The translations under genes were made by a program, and so were the position numbers. Under the pieces are notes generated by a model that saw only the letters and a program-made list of their open reading frames with translations, had not been told where the DNA came from and searched no databases. 64,000 nt of DNA from Microbacterium trichothecenolyticum (GTDB lineage Bacteria; Actinomycetota; Actinomycetes; Actinomycetales; Microbacteriaceae), in NCBI RefSeq assembly GCF_000956465.1, contig NZ_JYJA01000026.1, positions 61,984 through 125,983 of the forward strand, in the 5' to 3' direction. Below, piece by piece: positions 26,301 through 32,980 of the stretch. Every line of letters starts with the position of its first letter. Positions within the stretch are counted from its first letter, which is position 1.

Positions 26301-27214
26301 ACGTCACCGGGTACCAGACCACGGGCGAGGCGCAGCTCGACTACGCCACCGTCGCCTACGACGCGGCGACAGGCGAGGAGCGCTGGGCGACGCGGTACGA
26401 CGATCCGGTGAACGGCACCGACGACGCACGCAGCATCGCGGTGAGCGAGGACGGCTCCACGGTCGTCATCACCGGCCAGAGCCGGGGCGACGGCACGGGT
26501 CTCACCGACTGGGGCACGGTCGCGTACGACGCCACCACCGGCGCCCAGAAGTGGGACGTGCTGCGCAACGGTTCGGACGGGCAGATCGACATCGCGGACA
26601 ACATCGCGATCGTCGGCGACTCCGTGATCGTGGCCGGCGTCGTGAGCAACACGGACCGCCAGGTCGACTGGGAGACGGTGGCCTACGACCTCGCGACCGG
26701 CGAGGAGCGCTGGGCGGCCGGCTACGGCGACGCGGGCACGGATGTGCCGCAGGCGCTCGCGATCAGCCCGGACGGCGGCACCCTGGTGGTCGTCGGCAAC
26801 GTGGAGGGTGGCGCTGAGATGGACTACGCGTCCGTCGCCTACAACGTAGCCGATGGCGCGCAGCTCTGGGCGACGCGGTACGACGGCACCGCTCATGGGC
26901 TGGACGTCGCCTACGACGTGGCGCTGACCGCCGACGGCACCCGCGCCGTCGTCACCGGTGAGTCCCGCAGTGCCGAGTCGGCCTGGGACTACGTCACGCT
27001 CGCCTACGACCTGGTCACGGGCGAGCAGGTGTGGTCGGCCGCCTATGACGCGACCGGCGCGAGCGACGGGGCGAACGGCGTGGCGGTGGACCAGCGGGCC
27101 GACGGAACGCGGCGGGTCTTCGTCACGGGAGCGAGCACCACCGCGTTCGACGCGGTCGGGCTCGACAGCAACATCGACGCCGCGACCGTGGCGTACTTCG
27201 ACCCGTTCGACTGA
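23336..27214 (+). CDS. Secreted S8 subtilase with PA domain fused to a C-terminal seven-repeat propeller
   Basis: 1292 residues. GTG 23336 is chosen because AGGAGAGA precedes it; the GTG at 23303 has no such site. Signal peptide to about residue 40. Inhibitor I9-type propeptide (TYIVQMAPAP to FAAELTPAQAAELEAQPGVVSV, about 75-175). Catalytic triad Asp223 in VIDSGIWP, His307 in GHGTHTAS and Ser640 in GTSMSAPH, with a PA-like insertion between His and Ser, as in cucumisin-like subtilases. After an Fn3-like domain (about 755-840), a run of seven repeats ending in AYD-x-x-TG-x-x-x-W (for example TVAYDAATGEERW) covers about 850-1290, with a last AATVAYF strand that could close a seven-bladed propeller. 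No wall anchor is seen. The protease-propeller fusion is uncommon. Confidence 0.9.
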   Translation: MPRHLRQRPRRHASTRLAIAAAAALALVATAAPAAPPAALAVDPAPVAVEDLGDRTGGVTVTTPEDAEALVSEAAQPQTYIVQMAPAPVVAYEGGEKGLASTKPRGGAKVDPADPAVEAYSTHLKGQQRAALAKVKGGKPSYSYVYSFNGFAAELTPAQAAELEAQPGVVSVHPDEAVETDTSSTEGFLGLDSEDGLWAQLGGPTGGKKTPGAGEDIVIGVIDSGIWPEVASFSDRSDKKLVYQGKPKGFRGTCASAEKVGDDSWDANLCNNKLVTAQYFNAAWGGNEGVAQQLPWEFLSPRDYNGHGTHTASTAGGNYGVDVTGPAAPFGEISGIAPRARIAAYKALWSVEDGSTATGYTSDMVAAIDKAVADGVDVINYSVSGSSTDFLEPTEAAFLNAAAAGIFVAASAGNSGPDAGTVAHPGPWLTTVAAGTHDRTTTGAVVLGNGARYEGVSLSNAAVGPAPVITGAAARLSGVSIGAGARCYPASDNNGKPALDPAKVTGKIVLCERGGDIARVNSSRAVAEAGGVGMIFVNAFGNSLNADFHSVPTVHLQDTEWSAISAYAATAGATATIEKAVIANGGTAPFTAEFSSRGPLVAGNGDVLKPDVIAPGQDILAAVAPPGQGGMDFNLMSGTSMSAPHVAGLAALLQGLHPDWSPMAIKSALMTTGSDVLDGEANTDPNLIFKQGAGHVQPTSAADPGLVYESGVDDWTAFLCGSTRSVADAACDDLEAGGRSLDPSDLNTPSIGIGLLDGTQTVTRTVKNVDDKAATYSATVSGLAGVGVTVEPSTLTVAPGETASYSVTFAVGEETQLFDYLAGQLSWTDGTHTVRSPIVLRAKQPGDEDWAARYDGASGQFGTSSDVGSELLLHPDGRRVYMSGYSRPPSAGGLVSDFLTAAYDPETGDVIWEEQWDASDGDSDEPAGFGMSPDGETLYVGGTSGGDYLTVAYDGATGERRWTTRLDGPAQAGDALNDLVVSPDGSTVYVTGYQTTGEAQLDYATVAYDAATGEERWATRYDDPVNGTDDARSIAVSEDGSTVVITGQSRGDGTGLTDWGTVAYDATTGAQKWDVLRNGSDGQIDIADNIAIVGDSVIVAGVVSNTDRQVDWETVAYDLATGEERWAAGYGDAGTDVPQALAISPDGGTLVVVGNVEGGAEMDYASVAYNVADGAQLWATRYDGTAHGLDVAYDVALTADGTRAVVTGESRSAESAWDYVTLAYDLVTGEQVWSAAYDATGASDGANGVAVDQRADGTRRVFVTGASTTAFDAVGLDSNIDAATVAYFDPFD

Positions 27215-27228
27215 GCACCCGGGCGACG

Positions 27229-27267
27229 CGGCCGCCGGGCGAGGACTCCGTTCTCGTCCGGCGGCCG
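27229..27267. terminator. Long GC hairpin after the subtilase gene
   Basis: Arms 27229-27245 and 27251-27267 form a 17-bp stem (core CGGCCGCCGG with CCGGCGGCCG, three G-T or T-G wobbles in the inner part) around a 5-base loop. It starts 14 bases after the stop codon. There is no U tract, common in high-GC actinobacteria. Confidence 0.7.
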
Positions 27268-27291
27268 TCGGCGTTCGGTGGCCCCGGTCGA

Positions 27292-27297
27292 TACGCT
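27292..27297 (+). promoter_or_regulatory. -10 hexamer of a leaderless DUF1275 gene
   Basis: TACGCT fits the TANNNT consensus and ends 7 bases before the ATG at 27305, where no ribosome-binding sequence is present. A leaderless transcript is inferred. Confidence 0.45.
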
Positions 27298-27304
27298 CGC
27301 TGTC

Positions 27305-27967
27305 ATGGTGAGGGGCCTGAGCAGGAGGGGGCTCGCGGCGGCTGTGATGCTCGCGGGTCTCGCCGGATACGTCGACGGCTTCGCGTTCGTCTTCCTCGGC
27401 GGGTACTTCGTGTCGTTCATGACCGGCAACACCACCCGCGCGAGCGTCGACGTGTCGCAGCTCTCGCTCGTGAGCGCAGCGTTCGCGCTGACGCTGATCG
27501 TTGCGTTCGTGATGGGCGTGATGGCCGGCACGCTCGTGCCCGGGGATCGCGCGCGCGGGCAGCTGCGCGTGCTGCTTCTGATCCTCAGCCTGGTGTGCGC
27601 CGCCGCGATCCTCGCCGGATTCGAATGGCGCTGGGCGAGCGGATGCTGCCTCGCCTTCGCGATGGGCGCGCTCAACACCGTCTTCGCCCGAGGTGGCCAG
27701 GTCGCCTTCGGGGTCACGTACATGACGGGTGCGCTCGTGAAGGTCGGGCAAGGTCTGGTCGGCGCGATGCGCGGCCAGGCCGGCACCGGGTGGCCGCGGC
27801 ATCTGCTGCTGTGGGCGTCGATCGCCTCCGGCGCGGTGCTCGGCGCCGCGGCATCCGCCTGGATCGGGCAAGGAGCGCTCTGGATCATCGCGGGCGCGTT
27901 GGCCGTCCTTCTCGCGATCAGCTGGATCGTACGGGCGCGCCCCCCGCGCGCCGGATCGGTGGGCTGA
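27305..27967 (+). CDS. DUF1275 (YoaK-like) membrane protein
   Basis: 220-residue protein with about six transmembrane segments. The sequence GLAGYVDGFAFVFLGGYFVSFMTGNTTRASVDVS near the N-terminus is the hallmark of DUF1275/YoaK proteins, whose function is not established. The internal GALNTVFARGGQVAFGVTYMTGALVKVG repeats the family pattern. The start ATG 27305 lacks a ribosome site but lies 7 bases after TACGCT, consistent with a leaderless message; the frame opens at 27278 in addition. It appears to be a single-gene unit, bounded by the long hairpin at 27229 and a 140-base gap before the next gene. Confidence 0.85.
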   Translation: MVRGLSRRGLAAAVMLAGLAGYVDGFAFVFLGGYFVSFMTGNTTRASVDVSQLSLVSAAFALTLIVAFVMGVMAGTLVPGDRARGQLRVLLLILSLVCAAAILAGFEWRWASGCCLAFAMGALNTVFARGGQVAFGVTYMTGALVKVGQGLVGAMRGQAGTGWPRHLLLWASIASGAVLGAAASAWIGQGALWIIAGALAVLLAISWIVRARPPRAGSVG

Positions 27968-28107
27968 CACTCGCCCTCCTGAGGAACCGGGCCGACGGGT
28001 TGCGGCGGGTCTTCGGCAGGGAGTGCGCACCACCGCATGGACGGTGCCGGTCTCCACGGCAACGCGGATCGGAAATGCCGACGGCACCGGACGCGTTGGC
28101 GTGTGGC

Positions 28108-29136
28108 ATGCGATCGATCGTCTACTCCCGCACCGGAAGCTCGTCCGTCCTCTCGCTCGCGGAGCGCGAGCCCGCGATTCCCGGGCCCGGGGAAGTGCGC
28201 GTGAAGGTGGCCGTCTCGGGCGTGAATCCGACGGATTGGAAGGCGCGGGCCGGAAGCGGAGCGAAGCCGGCGTTCGACGAGGTCGTGCCGAATCAGGATG
28301 GTGCGGGTGTCGTCGACGCCGTCGGCGACGGGGTGACCGAACTCGCCGTGGGCGACCGCGTGTGGCTGTATCTCGCCCAGCACCAGCGCCCGACGGGCAC
28401 GGCGCAGGAGTACACCGTCGTTCCTGCCGAACGGGCGGTGAAGCTGCCGGATGGTGTCGGCTTCGACGTGGCAGCGAGCATGGGTGTGCCCGCGATGACG
28501 GCGCACCGGGCGCTCACGGTGCACGAGTTCGGACCCGCGCGGCTGGCGCCGGGTTCGCTCGGCGGACGTGTCGTACTCGTGGCCGGGGGAGCCGGTGCCG
28601 TCGGACACGCGGCGATCCAGCTCGCGGTCTGGGCGGGTGCGACGGTGATCGCGACGATCTCGAGCGAAGAGAAGGCGTCGCTCGCGCGTGCCGCGGGTGC
28701 TCACCACATCGTGAACTACCGCGATGAGGATGCCGCCGGCCTGATCGCCGCGATCGCGCCCGGCGGCGTCGACCACATCGTCGAGGTGTCGATCGCGCAG
28801 AACGCCGGGCTCGATGGTCAGGTGGTCGCGAATCACGGTTCGATCGCGTACTACGCCGACAACGGTGGCGAGCAGGCAACCGTCCCGGTGCGGCCGACCT
28901 TCGCGAAGAACGTGCGCATCCAGGGGCTGCTGCTGTACACGGTCGGCGCAGCCGCCTTGGAAGCCGCCGCCGAGGACATCACCGCCGCGCTGCGCGACGG
29001 CGCACTCCCCGTGGGAGAGGCGGCGGGGCTTCCGCTGACGTGGTTCTCTCTCGAGGAGACCGCGGCGGCCCACGACGCCGTGGAGCAGGGCGCCGTGGGC
29101 AAGGTGCTCGTCGACGTCTCGGGGGAGAACCGCTGA
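28108..29136 (+). CDS. NADPH:quinone reductase-like MDR oxidoreductase
   Basis: 342-residue medium-chain reductase. It opens with a GroES-like fold (GPGEVRVKVAVSGVNPTDWKARAG), continues with PNQDGAGVVDAVGDGV, and has the Rossmann motif VAGGAGAVGHAAIQLAVWAGATVIAT. The Cys and His zinc ligands of alcohol dehydrogenases are absent, so it fits the zeta-crystallin/quinone reductase branch. ATG 28108 begins with MRSIVYSRTG, a usual start for the family; an ATG at 28075 is an in-frame alternative. The physiological substrate is not evident and the neighbours give no clear clue. Confidence 0.88.
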   Translation: MRSIVYSRTGSSSVLSLAEREPAIPGPGEVRVKVAVSGVNPTDWKARAGSGAKPAFDEVVPNQDGAGVVDAVGDGVTELAVGDRVWLYLAQHQRPTGTAQEYTVVPAERAVKLPDGVGFDVAASMGVPAMTAHRALTVHEFGPARLAPGSLGGRVVLVAGGAGAVGHAAIQLAVWAGATVIATISSEEKASLARAAGAHHIVNYRDEDAAGLIAAIAPGGVDHIVEVSIAQNAGLDGQVVANHGSIAYYADNGGEQATVPVRPTFAKNVRIQGLLLYTVGAAALEAAAEDITAALRDGALPVGEAAGLPLTWFSLEETAAAHDAVEQGAVGKVLVDVSGENR

Positions 29137-29177
29137 GGACGAATGCCGCCGCCCTGCCCGCAGAAGCAGGCGGGAGT

Positions 29178-29271
29178 GGGGCGCGACGCGCACCGCTCGG
29201 GACGAGTCGGGGACAGTCCGGACCCGCCGCCCGGTGATGGGTGCGTCGCGCCCCGCCGCTACCCGGCGGGG
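29178..29271. terminator. Nested inverted repeats between convergent genes
   Basis: GGGGCGCGACGC at 29178-29189 is perfectly repeated inverted at 29243-29254 with a 53-base spacer. A second hairpin, CCCCGCCG at 29251-29258 and CGGCGGGG at 29264-29271 with loop CTACC, shares bases with the first and overlaps the TAG stop of the minus-strand HNH gene. The two structures are mutually exclusive at 29251-29254. Termination of the convergent transcripts is the simplest role. Confidence 0.5.
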
Positions 29272-30746
29272 ATGAGTCTTCGCGGCGCTGGTCGGAGGTC
29301 GCCGAAATCGTATCGGCGAGCCACCCGAGTCGGCAGCGCGGTGGGTGGAAGTCCGGGGCGATGGAGGACGAAGTCCTCCTTCCCGTTTCTCGTGATCCGC
29401 CACCCATGGTGGTGCAGATTCATGTGGTGGAACGGACACAGCAGGATGCCGCGGTCGATGTCGGTGCGGCCGCCTTGTGCATACGGATCGATGTGATGCG
29501 CCTCGCAATACGATGCGGGGCGGTCGCACGCGGGGATGCGGCATCCGCCATCCCGAATCGCGAGCGCGATGCGCTGCTTGGGGGTGAAGAGCCGCGCCTC
29601 TCGTCCGAGATCGAGCGGATTGCCCGCCGGATCGAGGGTGACGGTCATGGTGGCGGTGTCGCAGGCCCGGGTACCGATGATCCAGCCCGGCAGCGTCGCG
29701 CCGGTGTCTTCGGCCAGCGCAACCGCAGGGCGTCCGTCCCACGGGTCGTCCCGGGCGGCTCGAGTGGCGACGACGCGGATGCCTGCCTGGCGGGTGCCGA
29801 ACACGGCCTGGGCGTCGGCGAGCGCGCCCGCACGGACGATGTCCATCATCAGGTCGTACGCGAGCTGGTCGTTGGTGCGCGGATCGTTCTGCAGCTCCTG
29901 AGCCCGCGCGGCCTCGTCGGGGTCGACGAAGCGCGGTCCGCCGCGACGCGGACGCAGTGCGGTGCCGATGATCGTCTCGATGCCGGCCGCGCCGATGTCG
30001 TCGAACGTGAAGCTGCCGCGCCGCACCCCATCGCGGTCGGTCCAGGTGCGGAACGAACGTGCCTCGAACCGCTCGTCGAAGCGGCGCTCCGCACCCTCGG
30101 GGTCGAGCAAGTCGCGCAGGGCTCTCGCGGCGGTCACCAGTTCTTCGACGGTACGCACCTGCGCTTCATCGATCAGGTGCGTCGCCGCCGTGGCCCACGC
30201 ATCGCGCGCGTGGTTCTCGTCGTCTGCATCCGATCCGGTCGGCGGCACCCCGAGCCCACGGAAGATCGCGTCGTGCTGCGCAGACGTGAGCGCGCCCGAC
30301 ATGAGCGCCGCGCCGAGCGCCGCGTGCCACGGGTGTGGCGCCGGCGCTGCTGAGACGGGGGCCGTGGTGGCCTCGCCGTCACCAGCATCGGCTTCAGCAG
30401 GAACGGATGCCGCGGCCAGCGCCTCGCCGATGCGCACCTGCTTCGTGGCGTCTGCGCGCGTGCTGCCGGTGAGGTCCTGGATCAGCGACACCGCCGAGCG
30501 GTGCCCGCGCTTCTGGGCGAGTCCGCCGTGCCCGGCATCCCTCGTGGAGCGAGCTGCCACGACCCCGGACGCCGCGATCCGGAGGGACTCCCCGGCACGG
30601 ACGAGTGTCGTGGCACTCCGGATCACCGACAGCAGATCGTCGTCATCGAGCTCCTGCGCCGTTGCCGGAATGCCGGCCGCGTCACCGTCTCCGAACGCCG
30701 CGCGCAGCGCGTCGAGCGCCGCTTGCATGTCGGAGAAAATATCCAT
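29259..30746 (-). CDS. DUF222/HNH-domain protein
   Basis: 495 residues. An N-terminal DUF222-type helical region (RSATTLVRAGESLRIAASGVVAARST, then KRGHRSAVSLIQDLTGSTRADATKQVRIGEAL) is followed by a C-terminal HNH nuclease-like domain with CRIPACDRP, EAHHIDPYAQGG and LCPFHHMNLHHHGW, whose Cys and His residues fit a zinc-structured HNH. Such genes are abundant, often in many copies, in actinobacteria, and their role is unclear. The ATG at 30746 is the start of the helical region. The end overlaps a hairpin at 29251-29271. It is not obviously part of an operon. Confidence 0.9.
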   Translation of the reverse strand: MDIFSDMQAALDALRAAFGDGDAAGIPATAQELDDDDLLSVIRSATTLVRAGESLRIAASGVVAARSTRDAGHGGLAQKRGHRSAVSLIQDLTGSTRADATKQVRIGEALAAASVPAEADAGDGEATTAPVSAAPAPHPWHAALGAALMSGALTSAQHDAIFRGLGVPPTGSDADDENHARDAWATAATHLIDEAQVRTVEELVTAARALRDLLDPEGAERRFDERFEARSFRTWTDRDGVRRGSFTFDDIGAAGIETIIGTALRPRRGGPRFVDPDEAARAQELQNDPRTNDQLAYDLMMDIVRAGALADAQAVFGTRQAGIRVVATRAARDDPWDGRPAVALAEDTGATLPGWIIGTRACDTATMTVTLDPAGNPLDLGREARLFTPKQRIALAIRDGGCRIPACDRPASYCEAHHIDPYAQGGRTDIDRGILLCPFHHMNLHHHGWRITRNGKEDFVLHRPGLPPTALPTRVARRYDFGDLRPAPRRLIPAG

Positions 30747-30984
30747 GATTCATTGTGTCAAACACCTCCGACATTCGAACAAAAGGACGCATCCTGCATC
30801 CATATCGACGCTGGCCTCAGCGCCGTCCGGAGGCGCAACCGGAGGAGGGTTCGGCGGCCGCCGAGCCCCAGGAGATCGCCTCGGCGCCGTGGCCTCCGGG
30901 AGCATGGGCCGCACAGGTCGGCCTGCATGACGATGGAAGTCGCGGTCGGTTCCGTTCCGGCGGAATCCCCGGTAGAGAACGAGT

Positions 30985-31395
30985 ATGGATGCCGCGATCG
31001 AGACCGCCCTCGCCCTGACCGACGACGCGCCCTTCGCGCAGCGTGTGGTCGACATCACCACGCGGGGAGCCCGCTCCCAGCAGCTCCGCCGGATCGAGAT
31101 CTGGTTCCACAATGTCGACGGCGAGGTGTACATCACCGGCACTCCCGGCGCCCGGTCGTGGTACGCGAACCTGCTCGCCCACCCCGAGTTCACCTTCCAC
31201 CTGAAGCACGAGGTGCGGGCCGACCTTCCGGCGACGGCGACCGCGATCATCGACCCGCAGGAGCGCACCGAGGTGCTGAGCGCGATCGTGGACGGCATCG
31301 ACGCGATCTACTCAGGGCGCGCCTCGCGTCCGGAGTTCGCGCCCGTCGAGGAGTGGATCGATCGCAGCCCCCTGGTGCGGGTGAACTTCAACTGA
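30985..31395 (+). CDS. DUF385 deazaflavin-dependent nitroreductase-family protein
   Basis: 136-residue protein with the split-barrel features of the F420/FMN-binding DUF385 family: RRIEIWFHNVDGEVYITGTPG-like opening, then SWYANLLAHPEFTFHLK. Family members include F420H2-dependent reductases such as Ddn of mycobacteria. Start ATG 30985 lies 6 bases after TAGAGA, an imperfect -10 that lacks the final T, and has only weak ribosome-site character. It is transcribed divergently from the HNH gene with a gap of 238 bases, in which I see no other gene. The substrate is unknown. Confidence 0.8.
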   Translation: MDAAIETALALTDDAPFAQRVVDITTRGARSQQLRRIEIWFHNVDGEVYITGTPGARSWYANLLAHPEFTFHLKHEVRADLPATATAIIDPQERTEVLSAIVDGIDAIYSGRASRPEFAPVEEWIDRSPLVRVNFN

Positions 31396-31498
31396 CGCGG
31401 GCGCGCGCCGCGGCGCGGCTGGAACGGGTTCGCACGAGGCGCGGACTCGCGTCGCGATGGATTTCCCGTATGCGGCCCCGAGCCCGGCGCACCAGGCG

Positions 31499-31504
31499 TA
31501 GCCT
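31499..31504 (+). promoter_or_regulatory. -10 hexamer of a leaderless AAA-ATPase gene
   Basis: TAGCCT fits TANNNT and ends 6 bases before the ATG at 31511. No Shine-Dalgarno sequence is present between them, so the gene is probably translated from a leaderless message. Confidence 0.5.
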
Positions 31505-31510
31505 CCCGGC

Positions 31511-32902
31511 ATGACACCTTCGCCTTCCGGAATCACGACGGCCGGCCAGCTGCGCGCATCGGGTCACACCTATCGCCCGGTCCGCATCGAGCTCCGCGAG
31601 AACCTCCTCCGGGCGCTCGCCACAAACACCGACCCGTGGCCCGGCATCCACGGCTTCGACACCACCGTCATCCCGCAGCTCGAGCGCGCGATCCTCGCCG
31701 GACACGACATCGTCCTGCTAGGTGAGCGCGGCCAGGGCAAGACCCGCCTCCTCCGCAGCCTCAACGGGCTGCTCGACGAGTACAGCCCGGTCATCGAGGG
31801 GTCGGAACTCGGCGAGCATCCGTTCCACCCCATCGCCCCAGCATCCATTCGTCGTGCGAACGAGCTGGGCGACGACCTGCCCGTGAACTGGCGCCACCGC
31901 AGCGAGCGATACGCCGAGAAGCTCGCGACCCCCGACACGTCGGTGGCCGACCTCATCGGCGACGTCGATCCGATCAAGGTCGCCGAGGGGCGCTCGCTCG
32001 GCGATCCCGAGACGATCCACTACGGGCTCGTGCCGCGCAGCAACGGCGGCATCGTCGCGATCAACGAGCTGCCCGACCTCGCCGAGCGCATCCAGGTGTC
32101 GCTTCTCAACGTCATGGAGGAGCGCGACATCCAGATCCGCGGCTACGTGCTGCGCCTGGATCTCGACGTGCTCGTGGTCGCCACCGCGAACCCCGAGGAC
32201 TACACGAACCGCGGCCGCATCATCACGCCGCTGCAGGACCGCTTCGGCGCCGAGATCCGCACGCACTACCCGCAGACGATCGACGAGGAGATCGCCGTCA
32301 TCCGCCAGGAGGCCGACCTTGTGGCCGAGGTGCCCGCGCACCTCCTCGAGATCCTCGCGCGCTTCACGCGGAACCTTCGGGAATCGGATGCTGTGGACCA
32401 GCGCGCGGGCGTATCCGCGAGGTTCGCGATCGCCGGCGCCGAGACGATCGCCGCGGCGGCTCTGCATCGCGCGACGCGCCAGCACGAGGAGGTCGCCGTG
32501 GCGCGTCCGGTCGACCTCGAGACCGCGGTGGACGTGCTCGGCGGCAAGATCGAGTTCGAGACGGGGGAGGAGGGCCGCGAGCGCGCCATCCTCGAGCACC
32601 TGCTGCGTACGGCGGTGGCCGACACGGCTCGTGCGCACCTGCGGGGGCTGGACTCGCGTGCGCTGGCGGATGCCCTGCACACCGGTGCGACGGTGATGAC
32701 CGGCGAGCAGATTCCTGCGGCCGAGGTTCTGTCCGCGATGCCGGTGCTGGGCGAGTCGGACTTGTACGACCAGGTGGCGGATCGCCTCGAGGCGGTGACG
32801 CCGGGGGAGCGTGCCGGTGCGCTGGAGCTGCTCCTCGAGTCGCTGTACCTGGAGAAGAAGATCGGCAAGGACAGCGCAGGCGGTGAGACGGTCTATGGCT
32901 GA
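31511..32902 (+). CDS. MoxR/Mg-chelatase-type AAA+ ATPase
   Basis: 463 residues with Walker A GERGQGKTR near residue 75, preceded by LAGHDIVLLG, Walker B region GGIVAINELPDLAERIQVSLLNVMEERDI and sensor-1 VVATANPEDYTNRGRIITPLQDRFG. This pattern is that of the magnesium-chelatase BchI/MoxR clade. Such ATPases act with von Willebrand factor A proteins to remodel targets, and the next gene (32981) encodes one. A helical lid domain follows with VDQRAGVSARFAIAGAET. Start ATG 31511 fits a leaderless promoter at 31499. The 78-base gap to the VWA gene suggests one operon. Confidence 0.9.
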   Translation: MTPSPSGITTAGQLRASGHTYRPVRIELRENLLRALATNTDPWPGIHGFDTTVIPQLERAILAGHDIVLLGERGQGKTRLLRSLNGLLDEYSPVIEGSELGEHPFHPIAPASIRRANELGDDLPVNWRHRSERYAEKLATPDTSVADLIGDVDPIKVAEGRSLGDPETIHYGLVPRSNGGIVAINELPDLAERIQVSLLNVMEERDIQIRGYVLRLDLDVLVVATANPEDYTNRGRIITPLQDRFGAEIRTHYPQTIDEEIAVIRQEADLVAEVPAHLLEILARFTRNLRESDAVDQRAGVSARFAIAGAETIAAAALHRATRQHEEVAVARPVDLETAVDVLGGKIEFETGEEGRERAILEHLLRTAVADTARAHLRGLDSRALADALHTGATVMTGEQIPAAEVLSAMPVLGESDLYDQVADRLEAVTPGERAGALELLLESLYLEKKIGKDSAGGETVYG

Positions 32903-32980
32903 CGACGCCCGCATTCCCCAGGCGTTTCGACTTCTGGCGCCGCAGCGCCCCCCGCTCAACCGAGTTCCGAGGCATCCGTA

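Noticed and set aside
23255..28087. Open frame of 1610 codons on the minus strand
   Set aside because: It is the antisense shadow of the subtilase gene and its neighbours. The composition (Arg, Asp, Val, His rich, no domain) is typical of antisense frames in high-GC genes, and the plus-strand protein has clear catalytic motifs.
32903..32980. Small gene in the gap between the AAA and VWA genes
   Set aside because: A short frame from ATGGCTGAC at the end of the AAA gene has no ribosome site or recognisable sequence; treated as a gap in an operon.
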